Shown: positions 48,362 to 58,248, counted from the first letter of the stretch. The stretch is DNA of 64,000 nt from Mucilaginibacter sp. (GCA_028287895.1 JAQBOV010000075.1:1-64000); one strand, 5' to 3'. Numbers and translations are program-made. Notes: generated from the sequence alone by a model not told the origin.

Positions 48362-48742
48362 TTATTGAAAGAAGAAATATGATTTAGCCTGGCCGCCGTC
48401 ATCATAGATATGCATTTGTTTTTTTACAACCTGGCTTTTAGAAAAAACTTCGACGGTATAATCACCGTACGCAAGGTTGTTTATAAGATAACCTTTGGTG
48501 CCGCTGGCACCTTTTGATAATAAATCCTTAAATAATACCGTTCCTTCATTGTCATAAATGATAACGATTGATTTTCCGGCAACTTGTTTATCGATTTTTA
48601 CGCCAAAACCATTGTCGGACTTTAATGGAACGAAGGAAATTTCGTCTTGTGAATGGTGACCTGCAGATTTTGCTGGTGCTGCTGCCAAAACGCTGGTGCC
48701 TATTGCTAATAAAAGGGCTGCTAATGTGATTGACTTTTTCAT
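48362..48742 (-). CDS. small secreted protein, DUF3244-like
   Basis: A 126-residue exported protein with a clear signal peptide of about 20 residues ending at an Ala-rich site. The mature ~100 residues form a single predicted beta-sandwich, with alternating hydrophobic strands and the YGDYTVEVFSKSQVVKKQMHIYD region near the end. This resembles the small C-terminal sorting-type or DUF3244 domains, but it stands alone. The function is unknown, with probable periplasmic or surface location. A terminator follows. Confidence 0.65.
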   Translation of the reverse strand: MKKSITLAALLLAIGTSVLAAAPAKSAGHHSQDEISFVPLKSDNGFGVKIDKQVAGKSIVIIYDNEGTVLFKDLLSKGASGTKGYLINNLAYGDYTVEVFSKSQVVKKQMHIYDDGGQAKSYFFFQ

Positions 48743-49017
48743 GATCTTTTAATTTTTTTATGTTAAATTTTGAATATGCTTTGTGCTTTCAATGACCAAA
48801 TCAACGACAACTTTAAATACCAAAAAAATGTATTAGACCATCGCCGGAAAGGTGTAGACCAATGTGCTTTTTTATCCGACAATCGTATATAAGTGTCTTA
48901 TAATTAGGATTATATGACGTTCGTAGTGTAAAAAGCATTCCTGGTAGGCGTATTTAGCGGGTTTATCGATAATTTTTCTGAAAATCCCACCCAAATGCAG
49001 TTAATTTGTAATTCAAA

Positions 49018-49848
49018 ATGTCCCTCTTCATTGCATCATTAAATTCAGGCAGCAATGGCAACTGCTATTACGTCGGCAACGATCGCGAAGCGATACTGGT
49101 TGATGCTGGTATATCCTGTCGTGAAACAGAAAGGCGGATGAAAAGGCTCGGCCTGTCCATGCAAAAGGTAAAGGCTATTTTCATATCTCACGAGCATTCT
49201 GATCATATCAACGGAGTCACCGTTTTATCCAAAAAATATAGCTTGCCGGTTTATATTACTCCGGGGACATTGCAAAACTGCAGGCTGGCATTGGATGAGC
49301 AGAGAATATTTTCCTTTATGGCTTATCAAGCCGTGCAGGTAGGCGAGCTTGTTGTTTCGGCATTCCCCAAATTTCACGATGCGGCGCACCCTCATAGTTT
49401 CATGATTGAATGCCGGGGTATAAAAGTGGGCGTGCTAACCGATATCGGGTCTGCATGTGAGCATGTGACCAGTCATTTCAAACAGTGCCACGCTGCATTT
49501 TTAGAGGCCAATTATGACGAGGAACTACTGGAAAAAGGCCGTTATCCCTATCATTTAAAAAGACGTATCCGTGGTGGCCACGGCCACCTATCCAACATCC
49601 AGGCACTGGAGATATTCATTAACCACCGTTCGGCTCATTTGAGTCATTTGCTGCTATCGCACCTTTCAAGAGACAATAACAGGCCGGAACTGGTTCATGG
49701 CCTGTTCAGTCAGCATGCCGACGGAACCGAGATCATCGTAGCGTCGCGCTATGAGGAAACGGCGGTTTACCATATTAATGGCATCCCCGTATCCAAACAG
49801 CCGCCTGTCGATATCCAGGCAGGGCAAATGCAGTTTAGTTTGTTCTGA
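49018..49848 (+). CDS. MBL-fold hydrolase, YycJ/WalJ-like
   Basis: A 276-residue cytoplasmic metallo-beta-lactamase-fold protein. It starts with the SLNSGSNGNCYYVG signature of the YycJ (WalJ) subfamily. Metal ligands are in SHEHSDH near 59-65, with further His/Asp in KFHDAAHP, LTDIGS and LLLSHLSRDN. Relatives act as 5'-to-3' exonucleases in repair and cell-wall-linked control in Firmicutes; the role in Bacteroidota is less clear. It is a single gene next to an AsmA fragment. Confidence 0.88.
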   Translation: MSLFIASLNSGSNGNCYYVGNDREAILVDAGISCRETERRMKRLGLSMQKVKAIFISHEHSDHINGVTVLSKKYSLPVYITPGTLQNCRLALDEQRIFSFMAYQAVQVGELVVSAFPKFHDAAHPHSFMIECRGIKVGVLTDIGSACEHVTSHFKQCHAAFLEANYDEELLEKGRYPYHLKRRIRGGHGHLSNIQALEIFINHRSAHLSHLLLSHLSRDNNRPELVHGLFSQHADGTEIIVASRYEETAVYHINGIPVSKQPPVDIQAGQMQFSLF

Positions 49849-49905
49849 ACAGATTTTATCGTAATTTTTCTTTTACCTTCATACTGCCTTACTGCTACAC
49901 ATTTT

Positions 49906-50139
49906 ATGAAGATACCTTTTAACGAGATGCTGTTTAAGACGCTGAAAATACGTGGTATTGCAATAGGATCGATATTGCTGCTGACGTTTATACTGCCGGT
50001 ACTTTTTCCCAGAACAATCACCAATAAGATAAAACAACTGGCCGGTAACAGCATAAACGGCAAGGTCAGCTTCCCGGGAACAAGCCTGTCGTTCTTCAAG
50101 CGCTTCCCTGAACTAGTTCTTACATCGCAAGCGTTATAA
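49906..50139 (+). pseudogene. truncated AsmA-family protein, N-terminal fragment
   Basis: The 77-residue frame has a membrane anchor at about 15-36 followed by TNKIKQLAGNSINGKVSF and SLSFFKRFPELVLT. This matches the start of AsmA-like proteins, which normally continue for 600-1000 residues. Here it ends at a stop just where the family's long beta-rich body should begin, and glpD follows ten bases later. It is probably the stump of a deleted gene fused to the glp operon upstream region. Confidence 0.7.
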
Positions 50140-50157
50140 GCTACGAAATTGCTAAGT

Positions 50158-51726
50158 ATGATTACTGACAGGCCCGGACTTTTAAAACCATTAACTGATA
50201 CTGAAAAGGAATGGGACATCATCGTAGTTGGCGGCGGGGCCACTGGTTTGGGTACTGCTTTGGATGCAGCTTCCCGCGGTTATCAAACTTTGCTGCTGGA
50301 GCAGGCCGATTTTGCAAAAGCAACTTCGAGCCGCAGCACCAAGCTGGTGCATGGTGGTGTGCGTTACCTGGCTCAGGGTAATATCAGTTTGGTACAGGAG
50401 GCTTTGTACGAAAGGGGACTTTTGCTGAACAATGCACCCCATCTGGTGAAAAATGTATCATTCATTATTCCCAACTACCAATGGTGGGAACGGATATTTT
50501 ATACGGTGGGTTTAGGGATATACGATCTTTTAGCCGGTAAGCTAAGCTTTGGCAGAACAAAGCATATTTCCCCAAATGAATTACTTAACCGTTTGCCGGG
50601 CATCAATCCCAAAGGCTTGTCCGGCGGCGTGGTCTATCATGATGGCCAGTTTGACGATTCGCGTCTGGCTGTAAACCTGGCCAAAACTTGTCTGGAGCAA
50701 GGGGCAACTGTACTTAATTATTTTCGCGTTACAGGACTTAGTAAAAATGGTCAGGGAAAAATAGCAGGTGTTGCGGCAACTGATATGGAAACGGGAACAG
50801 CTTATCATCTAAAAACAAAAGTGGTCATTAACGCCACCGGCGTATTTGTTGACGATCTGCTGCAAATGGACAAACCCGGCAAAAAGCCGTTAGTAAGATC
50901 AAGCCAGGGTGTGCATTTGGTGATAGACCGGGCTTTTATGCCTGCGCGCGATGCGTTGATGATACCCAAAACGGAAGATGGCCGCGTGCTTTTCATCGTG
51001 CCCTGGCACGATAAGCTGGTAGTAGGTACTACCGATACACCGCTTAATGAGCATAGTCTTGAGCCGATAGCATTGGAAGGTGAGATTGACTTTATATTGA
51101 ATACCGCCGCTAAATACTTAACAAAAGCGCCCGTCCGTAAGGATGTATTGAGCGTGTTTGCGGGCTTGCGCCCTTTGGCCGCCCCGCAGGATGATTCATC
51201 AAAAACAAAGGAAATTTCACGCAGCCACAAATTGATTGTTTCGCAATCGGGCCTGATTACGATAACCGGCGGCAAATGGACCACCTATCGCAGGATGGCT
51301 GAAGATACCATTGATAAAGCGATACAAACAGGCAGCTTAAACCCCCAGCCCTGTACTACCAAAAACCTGCCCATCCATGGCAGCCGGCGCCAGATGGATT
51401 GGGAAGAACATTTATATGTTTATGGCAGTGACCGGGAGAAAGTACTTGCCCTGATCAGTGAAAACCCGGAATGGGGCAAAAAACTGCATTCCAGATATGA
51501 TTATTTACAGGCAGAAGTGGTATGGGCTGTCCGGCACGAAATGGCCCGTACGGTGGAAGATGTGCTGGCACGCAGGGTAAGGCTGTTGTTTTTGGATGCG
51601 CGTGCTGCAATGGAGGCCGGCCCGCCGGTTGCTGCATTAATGGCAGTGGAATTACAAAAAGATGCGCAATGGCAAAACGAACAGGTTGCCGCATTCAGCA
51701 GCCTGGCTAAAGCATATTTATTGTAA
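50158..51726 (+). CDS. glpD: glycerol-3-phosphate dehydrogenase, FAD-dependent
   Basis: Oxidises glycerol-3-phosphate to dihydroxyacetone phosphate at the inner membrane and passes electrons to quinone. From ATG at 50158 it has 522 residues. The FAD dinucleotide fold VVGGGATGLG is at about 23-32. The SSRSTKLVHGGVRYL signature of aerobic GlpD follows, and the C-terminal DAO_C-type helical domain is present. A TTG three codons upstream is also in frame. It is the first gene of a glpD-glpK-glpF cluster, 67 bases before glpK. Confidence 0.95.
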   Translation: MITDRPGLLKPLTDTEKEWDIIVVGGGATGLGTALDAASRGYQTLLLEQADFAKATSSRSTKLVHGGVRYLAQGNISLVQEALYERGLLLNNAPHLVKNVSFIIPNYQWWERIFYTVGLGIYDLLAGKLSFGRTKHISPNELLNRLPGINPKGLSGGVVYHDGQFDDSRLAVNLAKTCLEQGATVLNYFRVTGLSKNGQGKIAGVAATDMETGTAYHLKTKVVINATGVFVDDLLQMDKPGKKPLVRSSQGVHLVIDRAFMPARDALMIPKTEDGRVLFIVPWHDKLVVGTTDTPLNEHSLEPIALEGEIDFILNTAAKYLTKAPVRKDVLSVFAGLRPLAAPQDDSSKTKEISRSHKLIVSQSGLITITGGKWTTYRRMAEDTIDKAIQTGSLNPQPCTTKNLPIHGSRRQMDWEEHLYVYGSDREKVLALISENPEWGKKLHSRYDYLQAEVVWAVRHEMARTVEDVLARRVRLLFLDARAAMEAGPPVAALMAVELQKDAQWQNEQVAAFSSLAKAYLL

Positions 51727-51793
51727 TGTGCCGTATTGCGTTTAAAAATATAATGTAGATTTATACCACCTTTATTCATCTTAACGCCTAATA

Positions 51794-53311
51794 ATGGAAG
51801 GATATATTTTGGCCCTTGACCAGGGTACAACCAGCTCTCGTGCTATTGTATTCGATCATCAGGGGCAGATCCGGTCGGTTGCTCAAAAAGAATTTAGACA
51901 GATATTCCCAAAGCCGGGATGGGTGGAACATGACCCGAATGAAATCTGGTCAACCCAGGCCGGCGTTGCTGCCGAAGCGACGGTAAAGATGGGTATCAAC
52001 GGTACCAATATAAAAGCCATAGGGATCACCAACCAGCGCGAAACCACCATAGTTTGGGACCGGACAACCGGCGAGCCGGTTTATAATGCCATTGTTTGGC
52101 AGGACAGGCGTACAGCGGCTTTCTGCGACGAGTTAAAGAATGACGGCCATGCAGATTTAATACGTTCAAAAACCGGTTTGGTGATTGATGCCTATTTCTC
52201 TGCTTCCAAGATCAGGTGGATACTGGATAATGTTCCCGGCGCGCGCGCTAAAGCGGAAGCTGGCGAACTGGCTTTTGGAACGGTGGACAGTTGGCTGGTA
52301 TGGAAATTTACCCGGGGAGGGGTGCATGCGACGGATGTGACTAACGCCAGCCGTACTATGCTGTTCAACATCCGCACATTAGAATGGGATCGGGAACTCC
52401 TCAAAATATTTAATATCCCGGCAAGCATGCTGGCAGAGGTAAAGCAAAGCAGCGAAATATATGGCCAGACGGCTACCACTATCTTCGCCTCAAAAATACC
52501 TATTGCGGGCATAGCCGGAGATCAGCATGCCGCACTTTTCGGTCAGATGTGTATTGATAAGGCAATGGTAAAAAACACCTACGGTACCGGCTGCTTTATG
52601 CTGATGAATATCGGCAATGAATTCATCGAGTCAAAAAACAACCTGTTGACCACGATCGCCTGGAAGATTGACGGCAAAACCATCTACGCATTTGAAGGAA
52701 GCATATTTATTGGGGGTGCAGTAGTGCAGTGGCTTCGCGATGGCCTTGGTATCATTAAAGTTTCTGCTGATGTTGAACAACTTGCTTTAAGCGTGCCCGA
52801 TACGGGAGGTGTTTATTTCGTTCCCGCTTTTGCCGGCCTGGGCGCACCTTATTGGGACGCTGAAGCGCGAGGTACTATAGTAGGGCTTACCCGTGGCTCC
52901 GCAGCAGGACATGTCGCCCGTGCTGCGCTTCAATCGATTGCCTACCAAACTATGGATGTACTGAAAGCTATGCAGGCGGATGCTGGTATGCCAATAAGAG
53001 AATTAAGGGTCGATGGTGGTGCCACGGCAAATAATCTGCTGATGCAGTTTCAGGCTAATTTGTTAAATTGTAAAGTGATCAGGCCAAATGTGGTTGAAAC
53101 CACGGCGCTTGGCGCCGCTTATCTCGCTGGACTGGCGGTTGGCTACTGGAAAAACCAGGAAGAAATACAACAGCAGTGGCAGGCCGAGAAAGAATTTATA
53201 CCTGCAGCCGATTCTCCCGAAATACAAAAAGGCATTCGGGGATGGAAAAAGGCGGTACGGGCAGCCCAGGCATGGAGTTTGTTTGAGAATGAAGAAAAGA
53301 ACCAGGATTAA
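51794..53311 (+). CDS. glpK: glycerol kinase
   Basis: Phosphorylates glycerol with ATP to glycerol-3-phosphate. The protein has 505 residues of the FGGY family. The N-terminal ATPase motif [15 protein letters not shown] is at 6-20, and [10 protein letters not shown] and the [10 protein letters not shown] glycerol-site segment follow. The C-terminal FGGY region holds [15 protein letters not shown] near 400. Its length matches bacterial GlpK. It sits between glpD and glpF. Confidence 0.97.
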   Translation: MEGYILALDQGTTSSRAIVFDHQGQIRSVAQKEFRQIFPKPGWVEHDPNEIWSTQAGVAAEATVKMGINGTNIKAIGITNQRETTIVWDRTTGEPVYNAIVWQDRRTAAFCDELKNDGHADLIRSKTGLVIDAYFSASKIRWILDNVPGARAKAEAGELAFGTVDSWLVWKFTRGGVHATDVTNASRTMLFNIRTLEWDRELLKIFNIPASMLAEVKQSSEIYGQTATTIFASKIPIAGIAGDQHAALFGQMCIDKAMVKNTYGTGCFMLMNIGNEFIESKNNLLTTIAWKIDGKTIYAFEGSIFIGGAVVQWLRDGLGIIKVSADVEQLALSVPDTGGVYFVPAFAGLGAPYWDAEARGTIVGLTRGSAAGHVARAALQSIAYQTMDVLKAMQADAGMPIRELRVDGGATANNLLMQFQANLLNCKVIRPNVVETTALGAAYLAGLAVGYWKNQEEIQQQWQAEKEFIPAADSPEIQKGIRGWKKAVRAAQAWSLFENEEKNQD

Positions 53312-53426
53312 AAGAATCGAGGGCCGGGAAATAAGAATCAAACAGATGGGAAAAACAATCTTGTAATTAAGTTGGTATTAATATGCATCATAACTTTTTC
53401 AAATAAATTACATAAACCTATTTACT

Positions 53427-54170
53427 ATGTCTCCATTCATGGCCGAACTCATCGGCTCTATGCTGCTTATATTACTCGGCGACGGTGTAGTTGCCAATGT
53501 ACTGTTAAACGATACTAAAGGAAATAACAGCGGCTGGATAGTGATCACCACCGGCTGGAGCCTCGCTGTATTTGTCGGGGTCACAGTGGCTGGCCCGTAT
53601 AGCGGCGCACATTTAAATCCCGCCATCACTATTGGTATGGCTATTGCCGGTGCATTTCCCTGGGCAGGTGTATTGCCTTATATAGTCGCCCAGATGCTGG
53701 GTGCATCCCTGGGTGCGTTCCTTGTGTGGCTGATGTATTATAATCATTTTCAGCGCACAAACAACCCCGGTTTTGTTTTGGCTGTTTTCTGTACCGGGCC
53801 GGCTGTACGAAATTACTTTTCCAACATCGCCAGCGAGATCATCGGTTCATTTGTATTGATATTTGTCGTGTTTTATATAACGGGTGCCGAAATAATTCCC
53901 TCAAAAACCCCTGTTGGACTTGGTTCGGTAGGTGCTTTGCCGGTTGCGTTTTTGGTTTGGGCGATCGGTCTGTCATTGGGTGGAACAACCGGCTATGCCA
54001 TCAACCCGGCGCGAGATCTGGGTCCGCGGATTATGCACGCTATTTTACCTGTAAAGAGCAAAGGCAGCAGTGATTGGGCTTACTCCTGGATACCTATATT
54101 AGGGCCTGTTATCGGCGCTGTGATCGCTGCACTTATTTATATGCAATTACGGCAAAACCTCTATAATTAG
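53427..54170 (+). CDS. glpF: glycerol facilitator, MIP/aquaporin family
   Basis: A 247-residue inner-membrane channel for glycerol. Six membrane helices and two half-helices are present, with NPA motifs at 64-66 and 193-195. The second motif is followed by RDLGPR with Asp after NPAR, the hallmark of glycerol-conducting aquaglyceroporins. It completes the glycerol uptake and oxidation cluster, 115 bases after glpK. Confidence 0.96.
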   Translation: MSPFMAELIGSMLLILLGDGVVANVLLNDTKGNNSGWIVITTGWSLAVFVGVTVAGPYSGAHLNPAITIGMAIAGAFPWAGVLPYIVAQMLGASLGAFLVWLMYYNHFQRTNNPGFVLAVFCTGPAVRNYFSNIASEIIGSFVLIFVVFYITGAEIIPSKTPVGLGSVGALPVAFLVWAIGLSLGGTTGYAINPARDLGPRIMHAILPVKSKGSSDWAYSWIPILGPVIGAVIAALIYMQLRQNLYN

Positions 54171-54205
54171 CGTATCTTTTTGCCCGCAACATTCTTATAA
54201 ATAAA

Positions 54206-55303
54206 ATGAAAAAATTCTTCTTGTTAATTTTATTGTGCATCTGTTTTATAAGTATTTGCCGGGCGCAAAATCCTGTCATCATCGGTTATGTGGGTGGCTA
54301 TAGCGGGTTGATTAATGTAAATGTATCGCCAAAAAAATTATCGGTAATAAACTATGCCTTTGTAGATGTTAAAGATAATCGTGCCTGGCTTCATCGCCAG
54401 GCAACAGACACGATCAACTTCAGGCGTTTGAATGCGCTGAAAAAGCAAAATCCCGCCCTTAAAGTGGTGATCTCAATAGGCGGATGGACCTGGAGCGGAA
54501 AATTTTCCGATGCGGTATTAACAGATACGTCGCGTGCGGCTTTTGCTGCCAGTGCAGCAGATATTGTAAGCAAATATGGCCTGGATGGTGTAGATATCGA
54601 TTGGGAATATCCCGGAAGACCTGGTTTGGAAGGGAATGTCTACCGTGCTGAAGATAAACAAAATTTTACCCTGTTGTTTCGCGACCTGCGCCATGCATTG
54701 GATAGTATAAAGCAGCAAACCGGCAAAGATTATCTTTTAACTACGGCCGTCGGCGGTTTTGCATCGTTTTTGGATAATACCGAAATGGGCAAGGCGCAGC
54801 AATACTTAAATTATATTAACCTGATGACCTACGATTTTTCGGACGTTGTTGCCACTCATCATACCAATTTGTATCGCAGCAATTTATATCAAACACAAAA
54901 ATATGCTGATCATGCAGTGAATGCCTTTATAGCGGCGGGCGTGCCTGCTGACAAACTGGTGATGGGTCTGGCTTTTTATGGCCGGGTATACAACCTGGTT
55001 TCGGATACTAAAAGGGGCTTAGGCGATACGATATTGAACCGCGACAGGGGAAAAGGATATACAGCCATAAAGGATAGCCTCGTTAATCAGAAGGGGTATG
55101 TACGCTATCGCGACAGGAAAGCTAAAGCGCCCTATTTATATAATGCTGCCAAACGACAGTTCATTACTTATGATGATGAATGGTCGGTAAAGAAAAAATG
55201 CCGTTATGTGCGCTCAAAGAAGATGGGGGGTGTGATGTTTTGGGAATACAGCTCCGACCCCAAAGAATATTTGCTGGATGAGGTCAATACGGTCCTAAGG
55301 TGA
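54206..55303 (+). CDS. secreted GH18 chitinase-like glycosidase
   Basis: A 365-residue exported enzyme. The signal peptide is 1-20. A GH18 TIM barrel covers the rest, with SIGGW near 90-94 on strand 3 and the catalytic DxxDxDxE motif at D127, D130, D132 and E134. MTYDF on strand 6 and the C-terminal MFWEYSSD on strand 8 are intact. It probably cleaves chitin or N-acetylglucosamine polymers outside the cell, and the GH2 glucosaminidase cassette 7 kb away could use its products. It is 35 bases after glpF, but a shared function with glycerol use is unlikely. Confidence 0.9.
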   Translation: MKKFFLLILLCICFISICRAQNPVIIGYVGGYSGLINVNVSPKKLSVINYAFVDVKDNRAWLHRQATDTINFRRLNALKKQNPALKVVISIGGWTWSGKFSDAVLTDTSRAAFAASAADIVSKYGLDGVDIDWEYPGRPGLEGNVYRAEDKQNFTLLFRDLRHALDSIKQQTGKDYLLTTAVGGFASFLDNTEMGKAQQYLNYINLMTYDFSDVVATHHTNLYRSNLYQTQKYADHAVNAFIAAGVPADKLVMGLAFYGRVYNLVSDTKRGLGDTILNRDRGKGYTAIKDSLVNQKGYVRYRDRKAKAPYLYNAAKRQFITYDDEWSVKKKCRYVRSKKMGGVMFWEYSSDPKEYLLDEVNTVLR

Positions 55304-55331
55304 CCGCTTTTAGCGGCTCAGCTTATTGGTC

Positions 55332-55345
55332 TTGGTACGTACCAA
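55332..55345. promoter_or_regulatory. perfect 14-base palindrome
   Basis: TTGGTACGTACCAA is its own reverse complement, followed about 10 bases later by related ACGTAAAAGTACGT sequence. It lies 30 bases after the chitinase gene and 200 before the next. It could be a regulator-binding site or part of a small hairpin. Confidence 0.4.
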
Positions 55346-55541
55346 TACGGTTTCTATTACGTAAAAGTACGTGAATATTAGTCAGGTATTAACTGCTATC
55401 GCTTCGAAAGCGTATTGTAAATGAGTTAATTATATGCTTTGCATAAGGCATGTTGCCTTAAAGGATACTAGCAGGCTTGTTGATTAAGTAATCAATTAAA
55501 CTTATTTTTAGTACCAAAACCCTAAAACCCAACAATTTATT

Positions 55542-56021
55542 ATGGAAACACGAGAAGGAGTATCCCTTTTAACCGGGAAAGAAGGAGCTGAAATTGCCGT
55601 TACCGTAGCAGCCGGCTGGACAAAAAATTACCGGAACCGAAACCCTGGCAGTGTTATATCTCAATTTTTTGGTTTTGAAATTTTACAGCGTATCCTTCAA
55701 CAGCCTGATTGTACAGGTATCCGCATCTACTATGCCAATAGCGCATCGCTAAGCGCATGGCAGCGCTTTATCCTGGCTATTGCCAATTTTCTGATCAAAG
55801 ATGTGGCAAATGCAGAAGGTGAGCTTCACCTGGTACTCGCCGGGGTCACACCGGATGGTTCAGATCAGATCCCGGGATCAGATATGGGAATTGAAACATT
55901 TGCGCTTAAAATTAATACAGCATCTGCAGCAGCGCCATCTGCAAGTATTCTTGGTGAGCAATCAGTGCCATGCCCGGGCGGCGCGGGCTGTCCGACAAAC
56001 GTACTTACCGGTGGCGCATAA
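55542..56021 (+). CDS. small protein with Cys/Pro/Gly-rich tail
   Basis: A 159-residue protein with no signal peptide or membrane segment. The first ~120 residues form a compact alpha/beta domain with a Trp-Thr-Lys-Asn turn near 27, CTGIRIYYAN near 57-66 and HLVLAGVTPDGSD near 96-108. The last 20 residues are Ser/Ala-rich and then carry two CP pairs separated by Gly (PCPGGAGCP) before TNVLTGGA. It resembles a large unnamed Bacteroidota family whose members all end in a PCPxxxxCP-like tail. It precedes a membrane protein and a two-component pair and may be part of that operon. The function is unknown. Confidence 0.65.
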   Translation: METREGVSLLTGKEGAEIAVTVAAGWTKNYRNRNPGSVISQFFGFEILQRILQQPDCTGIRIYYANSASLSAWQRFILAIANFLIKDVANAEGELHLVLAGVTPDGSDQIPGSDMGIETFALKINTASAAAPSASILGEQSVPCPGGAGCPTNVLTGGA

Positions 56022-56043
56022 TCATTTAGTCAATGTGTAGTCG

Positions 56044-56688
56044 ATGGCCGTTGCTGTAGTATTAGTTAACGTCTCTGTACTGTCAGGATTTTTTCCATTG
56101 CTTGCAGCCTGGTATAATTACCGCCGGCTGGATCAGGTTTTAAAATTAATGGTGGCTTTTTGCCTGGTATCGGTACTGCCTGATCTGGCCGGTTTGATAA
56201 CGTTATATCTCAAGTTGAAATATAATAATCTTTTCCTGATGCATCTTTTTGACCTGGTGGCTGTTGTGTTCTTTACCCTGATCTATTACCACGCATTTTA
56301 CAAACCGGTTTTAAAGAAAGTAACACTTATATTAGGAGGCATAACCTTTTTAATAATGATCGGCAATGAGATTTTTATTGAAAGTATAAAGGATTATCCT
56401 TCGGTTTGTAATACCATCTTATGCTTGTTGCTTATCCCTTTGTCGCTAATCTATTTTTATCAGATATTTTCACGACAGGAGTTTACTCATATAGAAAAAC
56501 AAGGCATGTTCTGGATAAATGCGGGCGTATTAATTTATTTTTCTATCAATGTTTTCCTGTTTATGCTTTATAACAAGATCAGCAGCGTTGAGAAACAGGA
56601 TTTTTACATGATGCAGTCGATAACAAATATTATTGCTAACTTACTTTACTCAGTCGGACTGCTTTGCAAACCTCAGAAAACAACCTGA
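56044..56688 (+). CDS. multi-span membrane protein next to a two-component pair
   Basis: A 214-residue inner-membrane protein with about six or seven predicted helices (near 5-20, 33-58, 65-83, 90-110, 120-140, 152-175 and 188-208). It has no known domain. It starts 22 bases after the Cys/Pro-tailed protein gene and overlaps the histidine kinase start by 25 bases, so it is likely a signal-input partner of the kinase, which itself has only one membrane helix. Confidence 0.75.
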   Translation: MAVAVVLVNVSVLSGFFPLLAAWYNYRRLDQVLKLMVAFCLVSVLPDLAGLITLYLKLKYNNLFLMHLFDLVAVVFFTLIYYHAFYKPVLKKVTLILGGITFLIMIGNEIFIESIKDYPSVCNTILCLLLIPLSLIYFYQIFSRQEFTHIEKQGMFWINAGVLIYFSINVFLFMLYNKISSVEKQDFYMMQSITNIIANLLYSVGLLCKPQKTT

Positions 56689-57446
56689 TTCCGGTATTAA
56701 TTACAGGCACCATTGTTATTATTATATTATTGGTTTTTTTATTTCTTTTTGTGATCATTTATCAAAGAAGAATGATAAAGAACCAGGTCGTATTGCGGCA
56801 ATTACAGGATGAGAAACAAATTGACCTGTTGAACGCTGTTTTTGAAACCCAGGAAACTGAACGTAAGCGCCTCGCTGAAGACTTACACGACAGTGTAGGA
56901 CAGGTTTTATCAGCTATAAAGCTAAACCTACACCGGCTTAATAAGGTAAATAAGAACGCGGCCCCGAAAGATCTGCTGGCAGATACCCGCAAACTAACCG
57001 ACGAATGCATACAGGAAATACGAAATATTATCCATAATGTATTACCGCCCGTGTTGACCGATTTTGGGTTGATGGATGCCTTGCAGGCTTTGTGTGATAA
57101 ACTGGGGCAAAATACGGACATAAGGATCACTTTTACAAAAAACCTGGCCGACGAACGGTTTCCATCAGAAATTGAACTGACGCTTTACCGAATGGCACAG
57201 GAGCTGTTTGGCAATGCGGTAAAACATTCCGGGGCCTCGTCCATACAGTTATCGCTCACCAAGGACGCTAATTGGCTGGCCATGTCGTTCAGCGATAACG
57301 GTAAAGGCTTTGATATGGATCATGTTACACACGGATTCGGTTTAAAGAACCTGCAGAGCAGGGCCCGGCTCATTAACGGCAAAATAGTTACTTATGCAAA
57401 ACCATTAAACGGGACCCTTACTACCATAATGGTGATGATATCATGA
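56664..57446 (+). CDS. NarL-type sensor histidine kinase
   Basis: A 260-residue kinase with one N-terminal membrane helix (about 9-31), a HisKA_3 dimerisation domain with H75 in EDLHDSVGQ, and a HATPase domain with N (FGNAVKHS), G1 (SDNGKGF) and G2 (GFGLKNLQSRA) boxes. It lacks a periplasmic sensing domain and so probably relies on the overlapping membrane protein for input. The start is TTG at 56664, because no ATG precedes the membrane helix. The cognate regulator follows 48 bases later. Confidence 0.9.
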   Translation: MQTSENNLIPVLITGTIVIIILLVFLFLFVIIYQRRMIKNQVVLRQLQDEKQIDLLNAVFETQETERKRLAEDLHDSVGQVLSAIKLNLHRLNKVNKNAAPKDLLADTRKLTDECIQEIRNIIHNVLPPVLTDFGLMDALQALCDKLGQNTDIRITFTKNLADERFPSEIELTLYRMAQELFGNAVKHSGASSIQLSLTKDANWLAMSFSDNGKGFDMDHVTHGFGLKNLQSRARLINGKIVTYAKPLNGTLTTIMVMIS

Positions 57447-57494
57447 ATGTAAACAGACTATATTGATTATATTTAACCAAATTCCAGACTGCTT

Positions 57495-58151
57495 ATGAAG
57501 CCGATAAACCTGGCAATCGTTGATGATCATAAGATTTTCAGGAATGGCTTGAAAGCTACGCTGGAAGATTGTCCGGGCTTTAAACTGCTGATTGAAGCTT
57601 CAAACGGCAAAGAACTCATCGGTCAACTGGCTGCCCATACGCCGGACGTGATACTGATGGATATAAAAATGCCGGAGATGGATGGCATGCAAACTGCGGC
57701 TCACATTCATCAACATTTTAAACAGATCAAAGTACTGGCACTTTCCATGCACAACGAGGATAAGTACATAATGGATATGATCAAGGCCGGGGCCTCGGGT
57801 TATTTACTAAAAAATGCCGAGCCTGAAGAGATCATTGAGGCTATAAAAACGGTACATAGCAAAGGATTTTATTTTAACGAGCATCTGTCGGTAACCCTTA
57901 TTAAACAATTGGTGGGGCCGGGCGGCTATGCCGATGGCGCCGGGCAGCAGCAAGTGGATTTGAATGACCGGGAAATTGCGGTATTGAGGCTTGTTTGCCA
58001 GGAGCACTCCAACCAGGAAATAGCCGATAAAATATTTTTGAGCGTGCGCACCGTGGAAGGGTACCGTGCGCGGCTATTTGAAAAAACCGGTTCAAAAAAT
58101 CTGGTCGGCCTGGTGATATTTGCCATTAAAAAGGGAATCGTCAGCGTATGA
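57495..58151 (+). CDS. LuxR/NarL-family response regulator
   Basis: A 218-residue two-component output protein. The receiver domain at about 4-120 carries the acidic pair (VDDH), phospho-acceptor D56 ([10 protein letters not shown]) and a switch Ser/Lys pair. A LuxR helix-turn-helix follows at about 152-215 ([22 protein letters not shown]...[12 protein letters not shown]). It pairs with the kinase immediately upstream. The target genes cannot be told from sequence. Confidence 0.93.
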   Translation: MKPINLAIVDDHKIFRNGLKATLEDCPGFKLLIEASNGKELIGQLAAHTPDVILMDIKMPEMDGMQTAAHIHQHFKQIKVLALSMHNEDKYIMDMIKAGASGYLLKNAEPEEIIEAIKTVHSKGFYFNEHLSVTLIKQLVGPGGYADGAGQQQVDLNDREIAVLRLVCQEHSNQEIADKIFLSVRTVEGYRARLFEKTGSKNLVGLVIFAIKKGIVSV

Positions 58152-58163
58152 ACCCCACTCGAT

Positions 58164-58180
58164 CCTCCCGGCAGGGGAGG
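58164..58180 (+). repeat. CCTCCC/GGGAGG hairpin copy
   Basis: A 6-bp GC stem around ggcag, directly after the response regulator. It belongs to the same hairpin family as 6587 and 59946 and is followed at 58212 by a second GC-rich part (GGCGGTGGAGATTTAGCGGGGGC). It may also act as a terminator, although the T-run is weak. Confidence 0.5.
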
Positions 58181-58248
58181 GCTCAAACGTTTATAAAAAA
58201 GTCTCTTCTGGCGGTGGAGATTTAGCGGGGGCTTTTTACCTTTGCATC

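Noticed and set aside
58120..58248. Upstream extension of csaA
   Set aside because: It overlaps the response regulator end and a repeat hairpin; CsaA proteins begin at the METITWHDF segment.
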